This document shows, piece after piece, positions 1 to 7,689 of a DNA stretch of 45,636 nt. The position numbers were made by a program, and so were the translations under genes. The notes below the pieces were generated by a model. That model ran no database searches. It had not been told where the DNA came from and saw only the letters and a program-made list of their open reading frames with translations. The stretch is taken from positions 1 through 45,636 of the forward strand of contig CAVFFT010000020.1 of NCBI GenBank assembly GCA_963621885.1. The letters are read 5' to 3'. The stretch's first letter is position 1. Each line of letters starts with the position of its first letter. The stretch is from UMGS1519 sp963621885. GTDB taxonomy: Bacteria > Actinomycetota > Coriobacteriia > Coriobacteriales > Eggerthellaceae.

Positions 1-167
1 CGACTGCCGCAAAAGGCGCGACAAGCGATGCGCCCACTTGCGGCTTGAACCCCACTCCGGAACCGTCGGATGCGGCCGATAAACAGAACGCCGCTTCAAA
101 ATCGGCAATCAACACCAAACCCGCCGTCACTTCCCAGCAGGCATCACATTCCGCGAAAGGAACACCC

Positions 168-1382
168 ATGCGCGAATTCAAAAAATCCAGCAAGCTCGAC
201 AACGTCCTCTATGATGTGCGCGGCCCCGTCCTCGACGAGGCCATGCGCATGGAAGACCAGGGTATTCATGTATTGAAGCTCAATATCGGCAACCCCGCGC
301 CCTTCGGCTTCCGCACCCCCGACGAGGTCGTGAAGGACATGCAGGACCAGCTCGTCGACTGCGAGGGCTATTCCAACAGCCGCGGCCTCTTCAGCGCCCG
401 CAAGGCGATCATGCAATACGACCAGCTCAAGGGCATTCCCAATGTGGACGTGGAAGACATCTACACGGGCAATGGCGCCTCCGAGCTCATCAACCTTTCG
501 ATGTCGGCATTCCTCGATGACGGCGACGAGATTCTCGTGCCGAGCCCCGATTACCCGCTCTGGACCGCCTGCGCGACTCTCGCCGGCGGCCACCCGGTTC
601 ATTACGTGTGCGACGAGCAGCAGAATTGGTACCCCGACATTGACGACATCCGCAAGAAGATCACGCCGCGCACCAAGGGCATCGTCATTATCAATCCCAA
701 CAACCCCACCGGTGCGCTCTACCCCCGCGAGGTGCTTCAGGAGATTGTCGAGGTGGCGCGCGAGCACCAGCTCGTCATTTTCGCGGACGAAATCTATGAC
801 CGCCTCGTAATGGATGGCAAGGAGCACGTCTCCATCGCGAGCCTTGCGCCCGACCTCTTCTGCGTCACGTTCAACGGCCTGTCGAAGAGCCATATGATCG
901 CTGGCTTCCGCATCGGCTGGATGAGCCTTTCCGGCAACAAGCGCATCGCCCGCGACTACATCGAGGGCATCAATATGCTTTCCAACATGCGCCTGTGCTC
1001 GAACGTGCCCGCGCAGTCGATCGTGCAGACCTGTCTCGGCGGCATTCAGCGTTCGCAGGCGTACCTGGAGCCCGGTGGACGCATCTACAACCAGCGCGAA
1101 TACGTCTATGAGCGCCTTTGCGCCATGGATGGCGTGACGGTCACGAAGCCGGAGGCGGCGTTCTACATCTTCCCGCGCCTCGACCCCGAGAAGTTCCATA
1201 TCACCGACGACGACCAGTTCGCGCTCGACCTGCTGCGTGAAAAGCATGTTCTCGTTGTTGGCGGCAAGGGATTCAACTGGGAAAAGCCCGGCTACTTCCG
1301 CATCGTGTACCTGCCGCGCCGCCATATGCTCAAAGACGCGCTCGACGGTCTCGAGGAATTCCTCGCCCATTATCGCCAGTAA
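168..1382 (+). CDS. alaA: Alanine-forming aminotransferase (AlaA-like)
   Basis: PLP-dependent class I aminotransferase, expected to be cytoplasmic and to make alanine from pyruvate and glutamate. The protein of 404 aa is close to the 405 aa of E. coli AlaA as I remember it. It shares the opening KKSSKLDNVLYDVRGPV, the LNIGNPAPFGF segment, GNGASELI, the PLP-site INPNNPTGA and FADEIYD motifs, and the Schiff-base lysine in FNGLSKSHMIAGFRIGW. The frame is open further upstream from a TTG at 45. I chose the ATG at 168 because AAAGG lies 7 nt before it and the N-terminus then matches AlaA; the 41 upstream residues are low-complexity. It stands alone on the + strand and converges with the universal stress gene. 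The family assignment is secure; the substrate is inferred from similarity to AlaA. Confidence 0.9.
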   Translation: MREFKKSSKLDNVLYDVRGPVLDEAMRMEDQGIHVLKLNIGNPAPFGFRTPDEVVKDMQDQLVDCEGYSNSRGLFSARKAIMQYDQLKGIPNVDVEDIYTGNGASELINLSMSAFLDDGDEILVPSPDYPLWTACATLAGGHPVHYVCDEQQNWYPDIDDIRKKITPRTKGIVIINPNNPTGALYPREVLQEIVEVAREHQLVIFADEIYDRLVMDGKEHVSIASLAPDLFCVTFNGLSKSHMIAGFRIGWMSLSGNKRIARDYIEGINMLSNMRLCSNVPAQSIVQTCLGGIQRSQAYLEPGGRIYNQREYVYERLCAMDGVTVTKPEAAFYIFPRLDPEKFHITDDDQFALDLLREKHVLVVGGKGFNWEKPGYFRIVYLPRRHMLKDALDGLEEFLAHYRQ

Positions 1383-1410
1383 AAGCCACGGGGAGCGCTA
1401 AGGGAATAAA

Positions 1411-1451
1411 AAAGCGCGAGCGCTGAGGCGCCGGTCTGAGTCCGGCGCCTC
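1411..1451 (-). terminator. Strong hairpin between convergent genes
   Basis: A perfect 10-bp stem GAGGCGCCGG/CCGGCGCCTC (1425-1434 with 1442-1451) encloses a 7-nt loop. On the - strand it is followed, after about 11 nt, by a run of six T (complement of the A-run ending at 1413). It lies between the converging stops of alaA and the stress-protein gene and most likely ends the - strand transcript. The gap between stem and T-run makes it imperfect. Confidence 0.5.
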
Positions 1452-1519
1452 TCTGTGCCGGAATACTGACCGTCCCAACAGCGCACGCGCGAGGGAGGGG
1501 GGCTTGTTCAATCGAACGT

Positions 1520-2374
1520 TTAGTCGAGGGATACCAGCACCGTGGGAACCGTGAGGTTCAAAAGCACACTGTGCGTCACGCTGCCGAAGACCGCGCGGCC
1601 GATAGCCGTGTGCGCATAGGCGCCCATGACAAGGACAGCACTCGACTTGCCCTCTTCAAGCAGAACCTTCGTCGGCGACGGACCCTCGATAGCCTCGCCA
1701 GTCACCTTCAGATGCGGCTTATCCAGCTTGATGCTCGCGACGTAGCCGTCCAAGCGCTCCTGGAAAGCGGCGCCAACCGGCTGCAGACCGCCACCCATGG
1801 ACTCGGAAGGAAGCGTCAGGTAGGCGGGAAGTCCCCATGCCGAAACAAGGCGAAGCGACATGCCCAGCTCATCGGCGAATTTCACGCCAAAGTTGATTGC
1901 CGCGTCACCACGCTGCTCGGGGCCAACCGCCACGAGGATGCCATCGCCAGCTTCTTCAGCCGTCCAGTCGGCAGGAATCACCGCAACCGGCGTCTTCGTC
2001 GACAGGACGATGCGCAGGCCCGTCGCGCCACTGACCGTCTTACCGATCGTGCGGCCGTGGTGCGAACCGACAACCAGCATGTCGTAGTCGTCAGCGGCCT
2101 TGGCAAGAACCTCAATCGGCTTGCCGTATTCGACGCGCGTCTCGCAAATCAGTTCGGGATACTTCGCGTACACGCGCTGCGCCATATTCTCAAGGAGACC
2201 GCCAACGCAGCTCTCGGCGTACTCTTCGTGCGTTCCCACATCCTTCAGGAACGCGCGGTCGATGACTGTGATCAGGGTCAGCTGCGCCTTCTCGGCCCAA
2301 GCCAGGCGGGCCGCCCACTCGAGGGCCTTATTGCCGCGCTCACTGCCATCAATGCCAGCCAGAATCTTTTCCAT
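1520..2374 (-). CDS. Tandem-domain universal stress protein
   Basis: UspA-family cytoplasmic protein of 284 aa made of two Usp folds (about residues 1-140 and 146-284). Repeat 1 opens with KILAGIDGSERGNKALEWA and carries the nucleotide-loop-like VVGSHHGRTIGKTVSGATGL. Repeat 2 carries VMGAYAHTAIGRAVFGSVTHSVL and ends in VPTVLVSLD. The second loop departs from the usual GxxG spacing, so only the first half may bind ATP well; that is inference. It is the last gene of a likely three-gene unit with a PiT phosphate transporter and a small membrane protein, 40 bp behind the latter. The context suggests a link to phosphate or energy state, but no partner can be proven from sequence. Confidence 0.9.
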   Translation of the reverse strand: MEKILAGIDGSERGNKALEWAARLAWAEKAQLTLITVIDRAFLKDVGTHEEYAESCVGGLLENMAQRVYAKYPELICETRVEYGKPIEVLAKAADDYDMLVVGSHHGRTIGKTVSGATGLRIVLSTKTPVAVIPADWTAEEAGDGILVAVGPEQRGDAAINFGVKFADELGMSLRLVSAWGLPAYLTLPSESMGGGLQPVGAAFQERLDGYVASIKLDKPHLKVTGEAIEGPSPTKVLLEEGKSSAVLVMGAYAHTAIGRAVFGSVTHSVLLNLTVPTVLVSLD

Positions 2375-2414
2375 CTTGCTTGCAGCCTTTCTCGTTTACT
2401 CACAAGCCCAAGGC

Positions 2415-2639
2415 TTAGTGAAACGCCGGGATGATCAGATACAGCGCGAACAGAACGATGACCACGCAGCCGCCGAAGCAGATGACCGATCCGATGCGGG
2501 GCAGCAGCTCGGCATGGCCCTTGTCGTCGACGATTCCCTCAGCCCACAGGCGCAGACCAGAGGCATAAAGCGTTCCGACACTTCCGGCGATGGCCACGGC
2601 CGTCACCAGCACCAACAGGAAATTCATTGCTTGTTCCAT
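2415..2639 (-). CDS. Small two-TM membrane protein next to the PiT transporter
   Basis: A 74-aa protein with two predicted membrane helices (about residues 6-27 and 47-70) joined by a short polar segment containing RLWAEGIVDDKGHAELLPR. I do not recognise a named family. It begins 15 bp after the stop of the PiT phosphate transporter, with GGAGG upstream of the ATG, and precedes the universal stress gene. The arrangement suggests co-translation with the transporter and a possible accessory-subunit role, which is inference. An internal ATG four codons in is an alternative start. Confidence 0.7.
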   Translation of the reverse strand: MEQAMNFLLVLVTAVAIAGSVGTLYASGLRLWAEGIVDDKGHAELLPRIGSVICFGGCVVIVLFALYLIIPAFH

Positions 2640-2654
2640 TTTTGAGCTTCCTCC

Positions 2655-3812
2655 TTATGCAGCCGTCGGCATCGCAGGCTTGACAGGCGTGACCTTCACC
2701 TGCGAAGAGTTGTTCACGTTCATGGCGTTGATCGGGTTGCGACGCGACAGACGGAAGATGATGAGCGCGATCACGATGCCCGCAAGAGCCACCGCGATGG
2801 TTCCGGCCAGGCCGGTCTTCGCCACCGCGCAAGCCACCGCGCCGACCACACCGGCAGCCGGGAAGGTGACGAGCCATGCGAGCAACATGCGGCCCGCAAT
2901 GCCCCAGTTCACGACCGAGCCCTTCTTGCCCAGGCCGGAACCGATGATCGAACCCGAGCAAACCTGCGTCGTGGAAAGCGCGAAGCCCAGATGCGAGGAG
3001 ACGAGAATCGTCGTCGCAGAAGCGGCTTCAGCAGCGAAACCCTGCGGCGTGCTGATTTCGGTCAGGCCCTTGCCCAGCGTGCGGATGACACGCCAGCCGC
3101 CCATGTAGGTGCCCAGCGCGATAGAGAGACCGCAAACGGCGATAACCCAAAGCTGGGGGCCCGTGCCCGATGCCTGCGCGCCAACCGAGATCAGGGTCAG
3201 CGTGATGATGCCCATGGTCTTCTGCGCGTCATTCGAACCGTGAGAGAGAGCAACCAGGCAGGCAGTGATCGTCTGGCCATGGCGGAAGCCGTCTTCAACG
3301 TACTTCTCGTCCATCTTGCGAACGATGAATAGTATTAACCGAACCGCCACAAAGGCCGCGAGGCCTGCGACCACCGGGGAAACAAGCGCCGGAATGAGCA
3401 CCTTGCCGAGAACCGCGCCGAAGTTCACGCCCTCAACGCCCGCGCCCACGATGACGGCGCCCACAAGGCCGCCGAAAAGCGCATGCGAGGAACTGGACGG
3501 AAGTCCAACGAGCCAGGTCAGCAGGTTCCATATGATGGCGCCTACCAAGCCTGCGAAAATGAACTCGGCTCCAATTGTCACCGCGTCCTCATTGATGATG
3601 CCGCCAGAAATTGTTTTGGCGACTTCGGTGGAAAGAAAAGCTCCCACCAAGTTCAAGGTGCCTGCAGCCAGCACCGCCGTCTTCGGCTTCAAAGCGCCGG
3701 TGGCAATGGAGGTCGCCATGGCGTTTGCCGTGTCATGGAATCCGTTCGTAAAATCGAAAATCAGAGCTGTGGCGATGACCATCACCACCACCACGATTGT
3801 CGCTAGATCCAT
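2655..3812 (-). CDS. PiT-family inorganic phosphate transporter
   Basis: Integral membrane protein of 385 aa importing phosphate (or a metal-phosphate complex) by ion coupling. Both halves carry the PiT signature: FDFTNGFHDTANAMATSIATGAL near the N-terminus and CLVALSHGSNDAQKTMGIITL near residue 200. About ten hydrophobic helices surround these repeats, with TWLVGLPSSSSHALFGGLVGA also typical. The frame is open to an ATG at 3854, but the start at 3812 gives the usual N-terminus inside the first helix and has AAGGAG about 10 nt upstream. No PhoU-like or DUF47 gene is adjacent. Instead it is followed by a small membrane protein and a tandem Usp gene on the same strand. Confidence 0.93.
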   Translation of the reverse strand: MDLATIVVVVMVIATALIFDFTNGFHDTANAMATSIATGALKPKTAVLAAGTLNLVGAFLSTEVAKTISGGIINEDAVTIGAEFIFAGLVGAIIWNLLTWLVGLPSSSSHALFGGLVGAVIVGAGVEGVNFGAVLGKVLIPALVSPVVAGLAAFVAVRLILFIVRKMDEKYVEDGFRHGQTITACLVALSHGSNDAQKTMGIITLTLISVGAQASGTGPQLWVIAVCGLSIALGTYMGGWRVIRTLGKGLTEISTPQGFAAEAASATTILVSSHLGFALSTTQVCSGSIIGSGLGKKGSVVNWGIAGRMLLAWLVTFPAAGVVGAVACAVAKTGLAGTIAVALAGIVIALIIFRLSRRNPINAMNVNNSSQVKVTPVKPAMPTAA

Positions 3813-4183
3813 ACTCTCATTTCTCCTTCTCGAAAATGTCGCGCTTTCACGCATTTAGGAGAAGTCTATGGACCGTTCTTTTGCTCTTGGTAAGCCCTCT
3901 GTCAAATCGCGGCAAAGTCTGTTTGCAAAAGAGGCGCATTCGTGCAAAGAACTGGGCAAAAGCCGCCTTCTGTCGCATGGACAAACAACAAGCGGCCGCC
4001 AAATGGCGACCGCTTGAATACGTTGGTTTTTATCGCCTTTCGTCGCGCTCTTTACGCGCGAGCGGCGTGGATGAATCGCATCACGCCACGGCGTGCGAGA
4101 CGCTCAAGACGCTCTTTATGCGCGGGCGGCACGAATGAACCGTACTTCGCGACGACGCGCGAGCCGGTTCAAAAGGGCGCGCT
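3813..4183. other. Intergenic region before the phosphate transporter
   Basis: This 371-bp stretch has no convincing gene. On the - strand it contains a TTGACA (complement of the TGTCAA near 3900) that could be a -35 for the phosphate transporter, but I see no good -10 at the right distance. Its left half holds the degenerate repeats described for 4046-4206. Confidence 0.5.
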
Positions 4184-4206
4184 TTATGCGCGGGCGGCAC
4201 GAATGA
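4046..4206. repeat. Three copies of the 3' tail of the DUF4418 gene
   Basis: A 25-bp segment at 4182-4206, which contains the stop codon and last codons of the DUF4418 gene, recurs identically at 4114-4138. It recurs imperfectly at 4046-4075 (TTTACGCGCGAGCGGCGTGGATGA-like). The TTTA landmarks sit at 4051, 4115 and 4183, spacings of 64 and 68 bp. The extra copies lie downstream of the gene and are not part of any recognisable protein. Confidence 0.85.
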
Positions 4207-4579
4207 GCGACACGATGCCCAGGATGACGGCAAGTGCGCCCATCACCTGGCCAAAGGGCTTCATGACTGCTTGGCAATGCATGGTTTCCATCATGCAGAG
4301 CGGCAGAATGGTGCCCGGCACGAGGAAAATGAACACGCCAAGCGCGGCCGCGATAATCGCGCAGACAATCTGCGCGCCGCGGCTTTCAACCACAAGTTGC
4401 ACAATGGCGATGCCGGCAAGAAACACGCCGCCACCGACCAGACCCCACGATGCGCGAGCGCAGGTCGACACCGAACCGTCGTCATGGGCGCAGGCGCCGG
4501 CAAAGGTCATGACGCCCACAATAAGGAGCAGGGCAACCACCAGCAGGGCAATGCCGAACGGCATCATCTTCGATTTCAT
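4184..4579 (-). CDS. DUF4418-type four-TM membrane protein
   Basis: A 131-aa protein with about four membrane helices. Cysteines fall in pairs at helix borders: ACAHDDGSVSTCARASWG in the first loop and LPLCMMETMHCQAVMKPFG in the last, with two histidines and three methionines nearby. This pattern matches the DUF4418 family as I remember it, which often occurs beside MacB-like ABC modules. The gene overlaps the upstream ATPase gene by 4 bp (ATGA at 4576-4579), so translation is coupled. It ends the ten-gene iron-uptake run. The Cys/His/Met loops could bind metal or cycle as disulfides; this is inference only. Confidence 0.75.
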   Translation of the reverse strand: MKSKMMPFGIALLVVALLLIVGVMTFAGACAHDDGSVSTCARASWGLVGGGVFLAGIAIVQLVVESRGAQIVCAIIAAALGVFIFLVPGTILPLCMMETMHCQAVMKPFGQVMGALAVILGIVSLIRAARA

Positions 4580-5283
4580 TTCTCACCTTTCTCGTTGTGT
4601 GCTTCTTTCAGCACGCCGCCATCGATGTTCAGCACACGATCCGCATAGGAAATCGTCGCCTGATCATGCGTGGCAATAAGCACGGCAGCGCCCGCCTGGG
4701 CCGCCGCCTGCAATTTCTCAAGCACCATCCGGGTGCTCTCGTCATCCAAATCGCCCGTCGGCTCATCGGCAAGCAGAATGCGCGGCTTGCCCAAAAGCGC
4801 GCGTGCAATGGCCATGCGGCGCAGCTCGCCACCCGAAAGCTCTTCGGGATACGCGTCTGCGAGCGGCTTGATTCCGAGCTCGTCGAGCAGATCCATCGCG
4901 CGGCCCTCGATGCCCGCCTCTTCACGATACATCAGCTGAGGCAGCGTGACATTCTGAATAACGCTGAGGCTATACAGCGGCGTCTGCCCCTGCGGCATCA
5001 CGCCGAAGTTCTCATTGCGCAGGCGCGAGCGCTCCTCGTCGCCCATCGCATACAGGTTCTTCCCTTCGAAAGTCACCGTGCCTTCGGAGGGTTCGAGCAG
5101 GCCGGCAAGCATATTCAGCAGCGTCGACTTGCCGCCACCCGAACGACCCATCAATACGACGAGCTCGCCCGGCATGAGCTCAAGGCTCACATTCGAGACC
5201 GCGTCGAATTCACGTGCAGATTCGCGCCCCTTGCGGAAGTAGCGTTTCGTCAGGCCTTCAGCAACCAGGCAGGCATCACTCAT
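4576..5283 (-). CDS. ABC transporter ATP-binding protein (MacB/LolD class), module 2
   Basis: Cytoplasmic ATPase of 235 aa. Walker A is GRSGGGKST (residues 46-54), the signature is LSGGELRR near 150, Walker B is ILLADEPTGDLDD, and the H-loop is ATHD. The class is that of MacB/LolD/FtsE ATPases, which drive mechanotransmission or lipoprotein release rather than classical import. It follows its permease partner (5320-6522) by 36 bp, with AAAGGA before the ATG, and overlaps the DUF4418 gene. It is the second ATPase of the iron locus and differs clearly from the first (6977-7672), so this is a distinct module rather than a fresh duplication. Confidence 0.92.
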   Translation of the reverse strand: MSDACLVAEGLTKRYFRKGRESAREFDAVSNVSLELMPGELVVLMGRSGGGKSTLLNMLAGLLEPSEGTVTFEGKNLYAMGDEERSRLRNENFGVMPQGQTPLYSLSVIQNVTLPQLMYREEAGIEGRAMDLLDELGIKPLADAYPEELSGGELRRMAIARALLGKPRILLADEPTGDLDDESTRMVLEKLQAAAQAGAAVLIATHDQATISYADRVLNIDGGVLKEAHNEKGEK

Positions 5284-5319
5284 CGTGCGCGTCCTTTCCC
5301 CATATCATGCGGCATCAGC

Positions 5320-6522
5320 CTATTCCTCACGAAGCGTCCGGCCCGGATCCACCTTCGACAGCTTCATCGCCGAAAGGTAGGAGGCCGCGCAGCCTGCCAC
5401 CACCGTCACCACGAAGGCAAGCAGCGCATACAGCGCGATGGTCGAGACATCGGGCAGCAGGAAAGGCAATCCAAGCGCGCTTTCCAAAGCGGTATTGAAC
5501 CCGACCTCAAGAGCGAGCGCAACAACAATGCCGACAACCGCACCCAGAGAACCGATGACCACCGATTCCTTCAGGACGATCCGTCGGAGCCCCTTGCGCG
5601 AGGTGCCGATAACCCGCAAGATCGCGAATTCGCGCGTCCGTTGGCGCGCCACGACCATGAAGGCCACGACGAGCACTGCGGCAAGCAGAACCCACACCAC
5701 GCCGAATACGGTGGCGATGACGCTTGCCACCGCGCCGACGCTGTCGGCGATATCCGAGGTCATCGTTCGCGTTTCAGCCGCCGAAACTCCCGATACATAC
5801 AATTTGATGGCGCCCAGCACATCGTCAACGTTGTAGCCGTCGGCCACCTTCACGTTCACGATGGAAACCACCTCTTCGGGATCCTGATGCGATGCCGGGT
5901 CATAGCCCATATCGGTCGCCGCTTGAATGAGCGCCTGCACCGTCTCGTTGGTCGCGTAAACCGCGTTGTCCATCGAGGTGCCGGTCTCATCGAGCTTCGC
6001 GACTATCCGGCAGTTCTTCTTGTAGAACATGATGTTATCGCCAATGCTGCCTGAGACATTGCAGCCCACGACCACATCCATCAGCTCCATGTCGCCGCCA
6101 TAGGTGCGGGAAATCCAGGGCTTCACCGTGAAGTCGGTCTCGGGGTCGAAGCCGATTATCTGCACCGGCGTCGAGCAGCAGCTCGCCTTCATCGTCGCGA
6201 GATAGTATTGCCCGCTCGCAATTTCGACTCCATCGATCGCAGCGACTTGTTCAACGGTGTCCGCATCCATGTAGAAGCTGCTCGGCGTGCCTTCCAGGAG
6301 CACGTCATTCAGCAGGTCATACTGGGTCTTCGCCGAATACGGCGCCACCACGATATCCGCGCCAAGACGCGCTTCGAGGCTCTCGAGTCCGTTCTGCAGG
6401 CTCGTGACAAGCAGGCTGCCACCATAGAGGGCGAAGGCGAGCAGGGCGACAATCGCCGCCAAGCCCGTCGTGCGCCCCATATGCCTCTTGAGATTCGCCA
6501 GGGGCAGTTTCTTCAAATCCAT
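5320..6522 (-). CDS. MacB/FtsX-type ABC permease, module 2
   Basis: Membrane protein of 400 aa: one N-terminal helix (about 18-40), a large extracytoplasmic domain of about 220 residues, then three C-terminal helices, the topology of MacB/FtsX permeases. The segment ARQRTREFAILRVIGTSRKGLRRIVLKE is the usual coupling loop. The outer domain has KASCCSTPVQIIGFD with adjacent cysteines and a further pair around VGCNVSG and KKNCRIV, which could bind metal or form disulfides (inference). The start lies 3 bp after the stop of the FMN lipoprotein gene, so the two are probably translationally coupled and may act together. The exported or handled substrate is unknown. Confidence 0.88.
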   Translation of the reverse strand: MDLKKLPLANLKRHMGRTTGLAAIVALLAFALYGGSLLVTSLQNGLESLEARLGADIVVAPYSAKTQYDLLNDVLLEGTPSSFYMDADTVEQVAAIDGVEIASGQYYLATMKASCCSTPVQIIGFDPETDFTVKPWISRTYGGDMELMDVVVGCNVSGSIGDNIMFYKKNCRIVAKLDETGTSMDNAVYATNETVQALIQAATDMGYDPASHQDPEEVVSIVNVKVADGYNVDDVLGAIKLYVSGVSAAETRTMTSDIADSVGAVASVIATVFGVVWVLLAAVLVVAFMVVARQRTREFAILRVIGTSRKGLRRIVLKESVVIGSLGAVVGIVVALALEVGFNTALESALGLPFLLPDVSTIALYALLAFVVTVVAGCAASYLSAMKLSKVDPGRTLREE

Positions 6523-6525
6523 CAG

Positions 6526-6975
6526 TTACGACCTTGCCTGAGCCAGCGCGTCGTCGACCGCTTCCTGGAATTCGGTGAGGTTCACCGTCGCGCCGGAAAT
6601 GACGTCGACATCATCGACGCTGCCCTTTTCAACGAGCTGATTGGCGTATTCCGAAGCCGCTTCCACAGCCGCCTGGGCCTCTTTGTACTTGTTCTCGTTG
6701 CCGGAAAGGCTCACGCCGTAGTTCTCGTCCTTCAGCGTGCCATCGAGCTCGTAGGTCTCAAAGGTGCAGTCGGTGATTTCGCCATCCTTGATGGTGACGG
6801 TCGCCACGCCATAGCCGGATGCCTGCGCCTCCTCATCATGCATCTCAGACTGGCCAGTATAGGTGCCGTCGTTCAGCGTGCCCGAACCGCCGCAAGCGGT
6901 GAGGCCGAAACATCCCACGGCAAGCGCCATAAGCGCCGCGATTGCCGTCAGTTTCAAAGTCGTCGTCTTCGTCAT
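6526..6975 (-). CDS. FMN-binding-domain lipoprotein
   Basis: Lipoprotein of 149 aa. The signal peptide ends in the lipobox LTAC with Cys28 as the predicted lipidated residue. An FMN-binding domain follows, with NDGTYTGQSEMHDEE at the start and the flavin-attachment motif DVISGAT, whose Thr130 is the expected covalent FMN site by analogy with NqrC/RnfG-type proteins. The frame is open further upstream, but the ATG at 6975 gives a clean lipoprotein signal; it sits just after the stop of the upstream ATPase gene. It lies between the two ABC modules of the iron locus, where Campylobacter P19 loci carry thioredoxin-like genes. It may pass electrons to extracytoplasmic ferric iron or to DUF2318; that is inference. 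Confidence 0.87.
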   Translation of the reverse strand: MTKTTTLKLTAIAALMALAVGCFGLTACGGSGTLNDGTYTGQSEMHDEEAQASGYGVATVTIKDGEITDCTFETYELDGTLKDENYGVSLSGNENKYKEAQAAVEAASEYANQLVEKGSVDDVDVISGATVNLTEFQEAVDDALAQARS

Positions 6976-6976
6976 G

Positions 6977-7672
6977 CTACACAAGATCCTTTCGGGCGGC
7001 CTTGCCGAACTCGGTACCGCCATTCTCACTTGTCACCTTGCCATATTCGAGCGTGATAACGCGCTCGGCTGACGCGCCAACCTCGGCGTCATGCGTCACC
7101 ACGATGATCGTCGTTCCTTCTTCATGCAGCTCGCGGAAGAGCTCGAGCACGATGCGCTCGTTCTTCTCGTCGAGGTTGCCGGTGGGCTCGTCCGCGAGGA
7201 TGAGCTCGGGATGGTTGATAAGCGCGCGTGCCACGCACAGACGCTGCTGCTCGCCACCGGAAAGCTGGCTCGGCAGATGGTGCGCGCGGTCTTCAAGACC
7301 CACGCGGCGCAAGGCCTCGAGAGCCTCCTGCTCGTCGGGCATCGAATGGTAGTACTGCGCCACCATCACGTTCTCAACCGCCGTCAGGTAGTTGATCAGG
7401 TAGAACTGCTGGAACACCAGGCCGATCTTGTCGCGGCGGATGTTCGTCAGGCCCTGGTTCGTCTCCTTGGAGATGTCCTTGCCATCAAGTAGGACCTCGC
7501 CCTTCGTCGGCTTGTCCATGCAGCCGATGATGTTCATCAGGGTCGATTTGCCCGAACCGGACGGACCCATGATGGCGACCCATTCCCCGTTCTCGATCTT
7601 GATGTTGACATCGTCAAGCGCGTGCAGGTCGCCGTAAATCTTGTATACGTTCTTCAATTCCAGAAGGCTCAT
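6977..7672 (-). CDS. ABC transporter ATP-binding protein of the P19-type iron locus, module 1
   Basis: Cytoplasmic ATPase of 231 aa. Walker A is GPSGSGKST (36-44), the Q-loop is FQQ (87-89), the signature is LSGGEQQR (137-144), Walker B is LILADEP (157-163), the D-loop is around 166-168 and the H-loop is His194. It belongs to the LolD/MacB class. It lies 17 bp after its permease partner, with a GGAAAGGGG-type ribosome site, and 1 bp before the FMN lipoprotein start. By gene order it corresponds to the single ATPase of the Campylobacter P19 locus (Cj1663 as I recall). A different role, such as lipoprotein handling, cannot be excluded. Confidence 0.92.
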   Translation of the reverse strand: MSLLELKNVYKIYGDLHALDDVNIKIENGEWVAIMGPSGSGKSTLMNIIGCMDKPTKGEVLLDGKDISKETNQGLTNIRRDKIGLVFQQFYLINYLTAVENVMVAQYYHSMPDEQEALEALRRVGLEDRAHHLPSQLSGGEQQRLCVARALINHPELILADEPTGNLDEKNERIVLELFRELHEEGTTIIVVTHDAEVGASAERVITLEYGKVTSENGGTEFGKAARKDLV

Positions 7673-7689
7673 TGCAAGAAACCCCTTTC

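Noticed and set aside
144..1370. Long open frame antisense to alaA
   Set aside because: It mirrors a gene of certain identity, has no family motif, and long antisense frames are expected in GC-rich coding DNA.
4111..4206. Small + strand genes in the tail repeats
   Set aside because: Frames across the copies differ and have no ribosome sites; the likeness is explained by duplication of the DUF4418 gene end.
4597..6054. Long + strand frame across the second ABC module
   Set aside because: Spans the ends of two well-supported - strand genes; its translation is Arg/His-rich without motifs.
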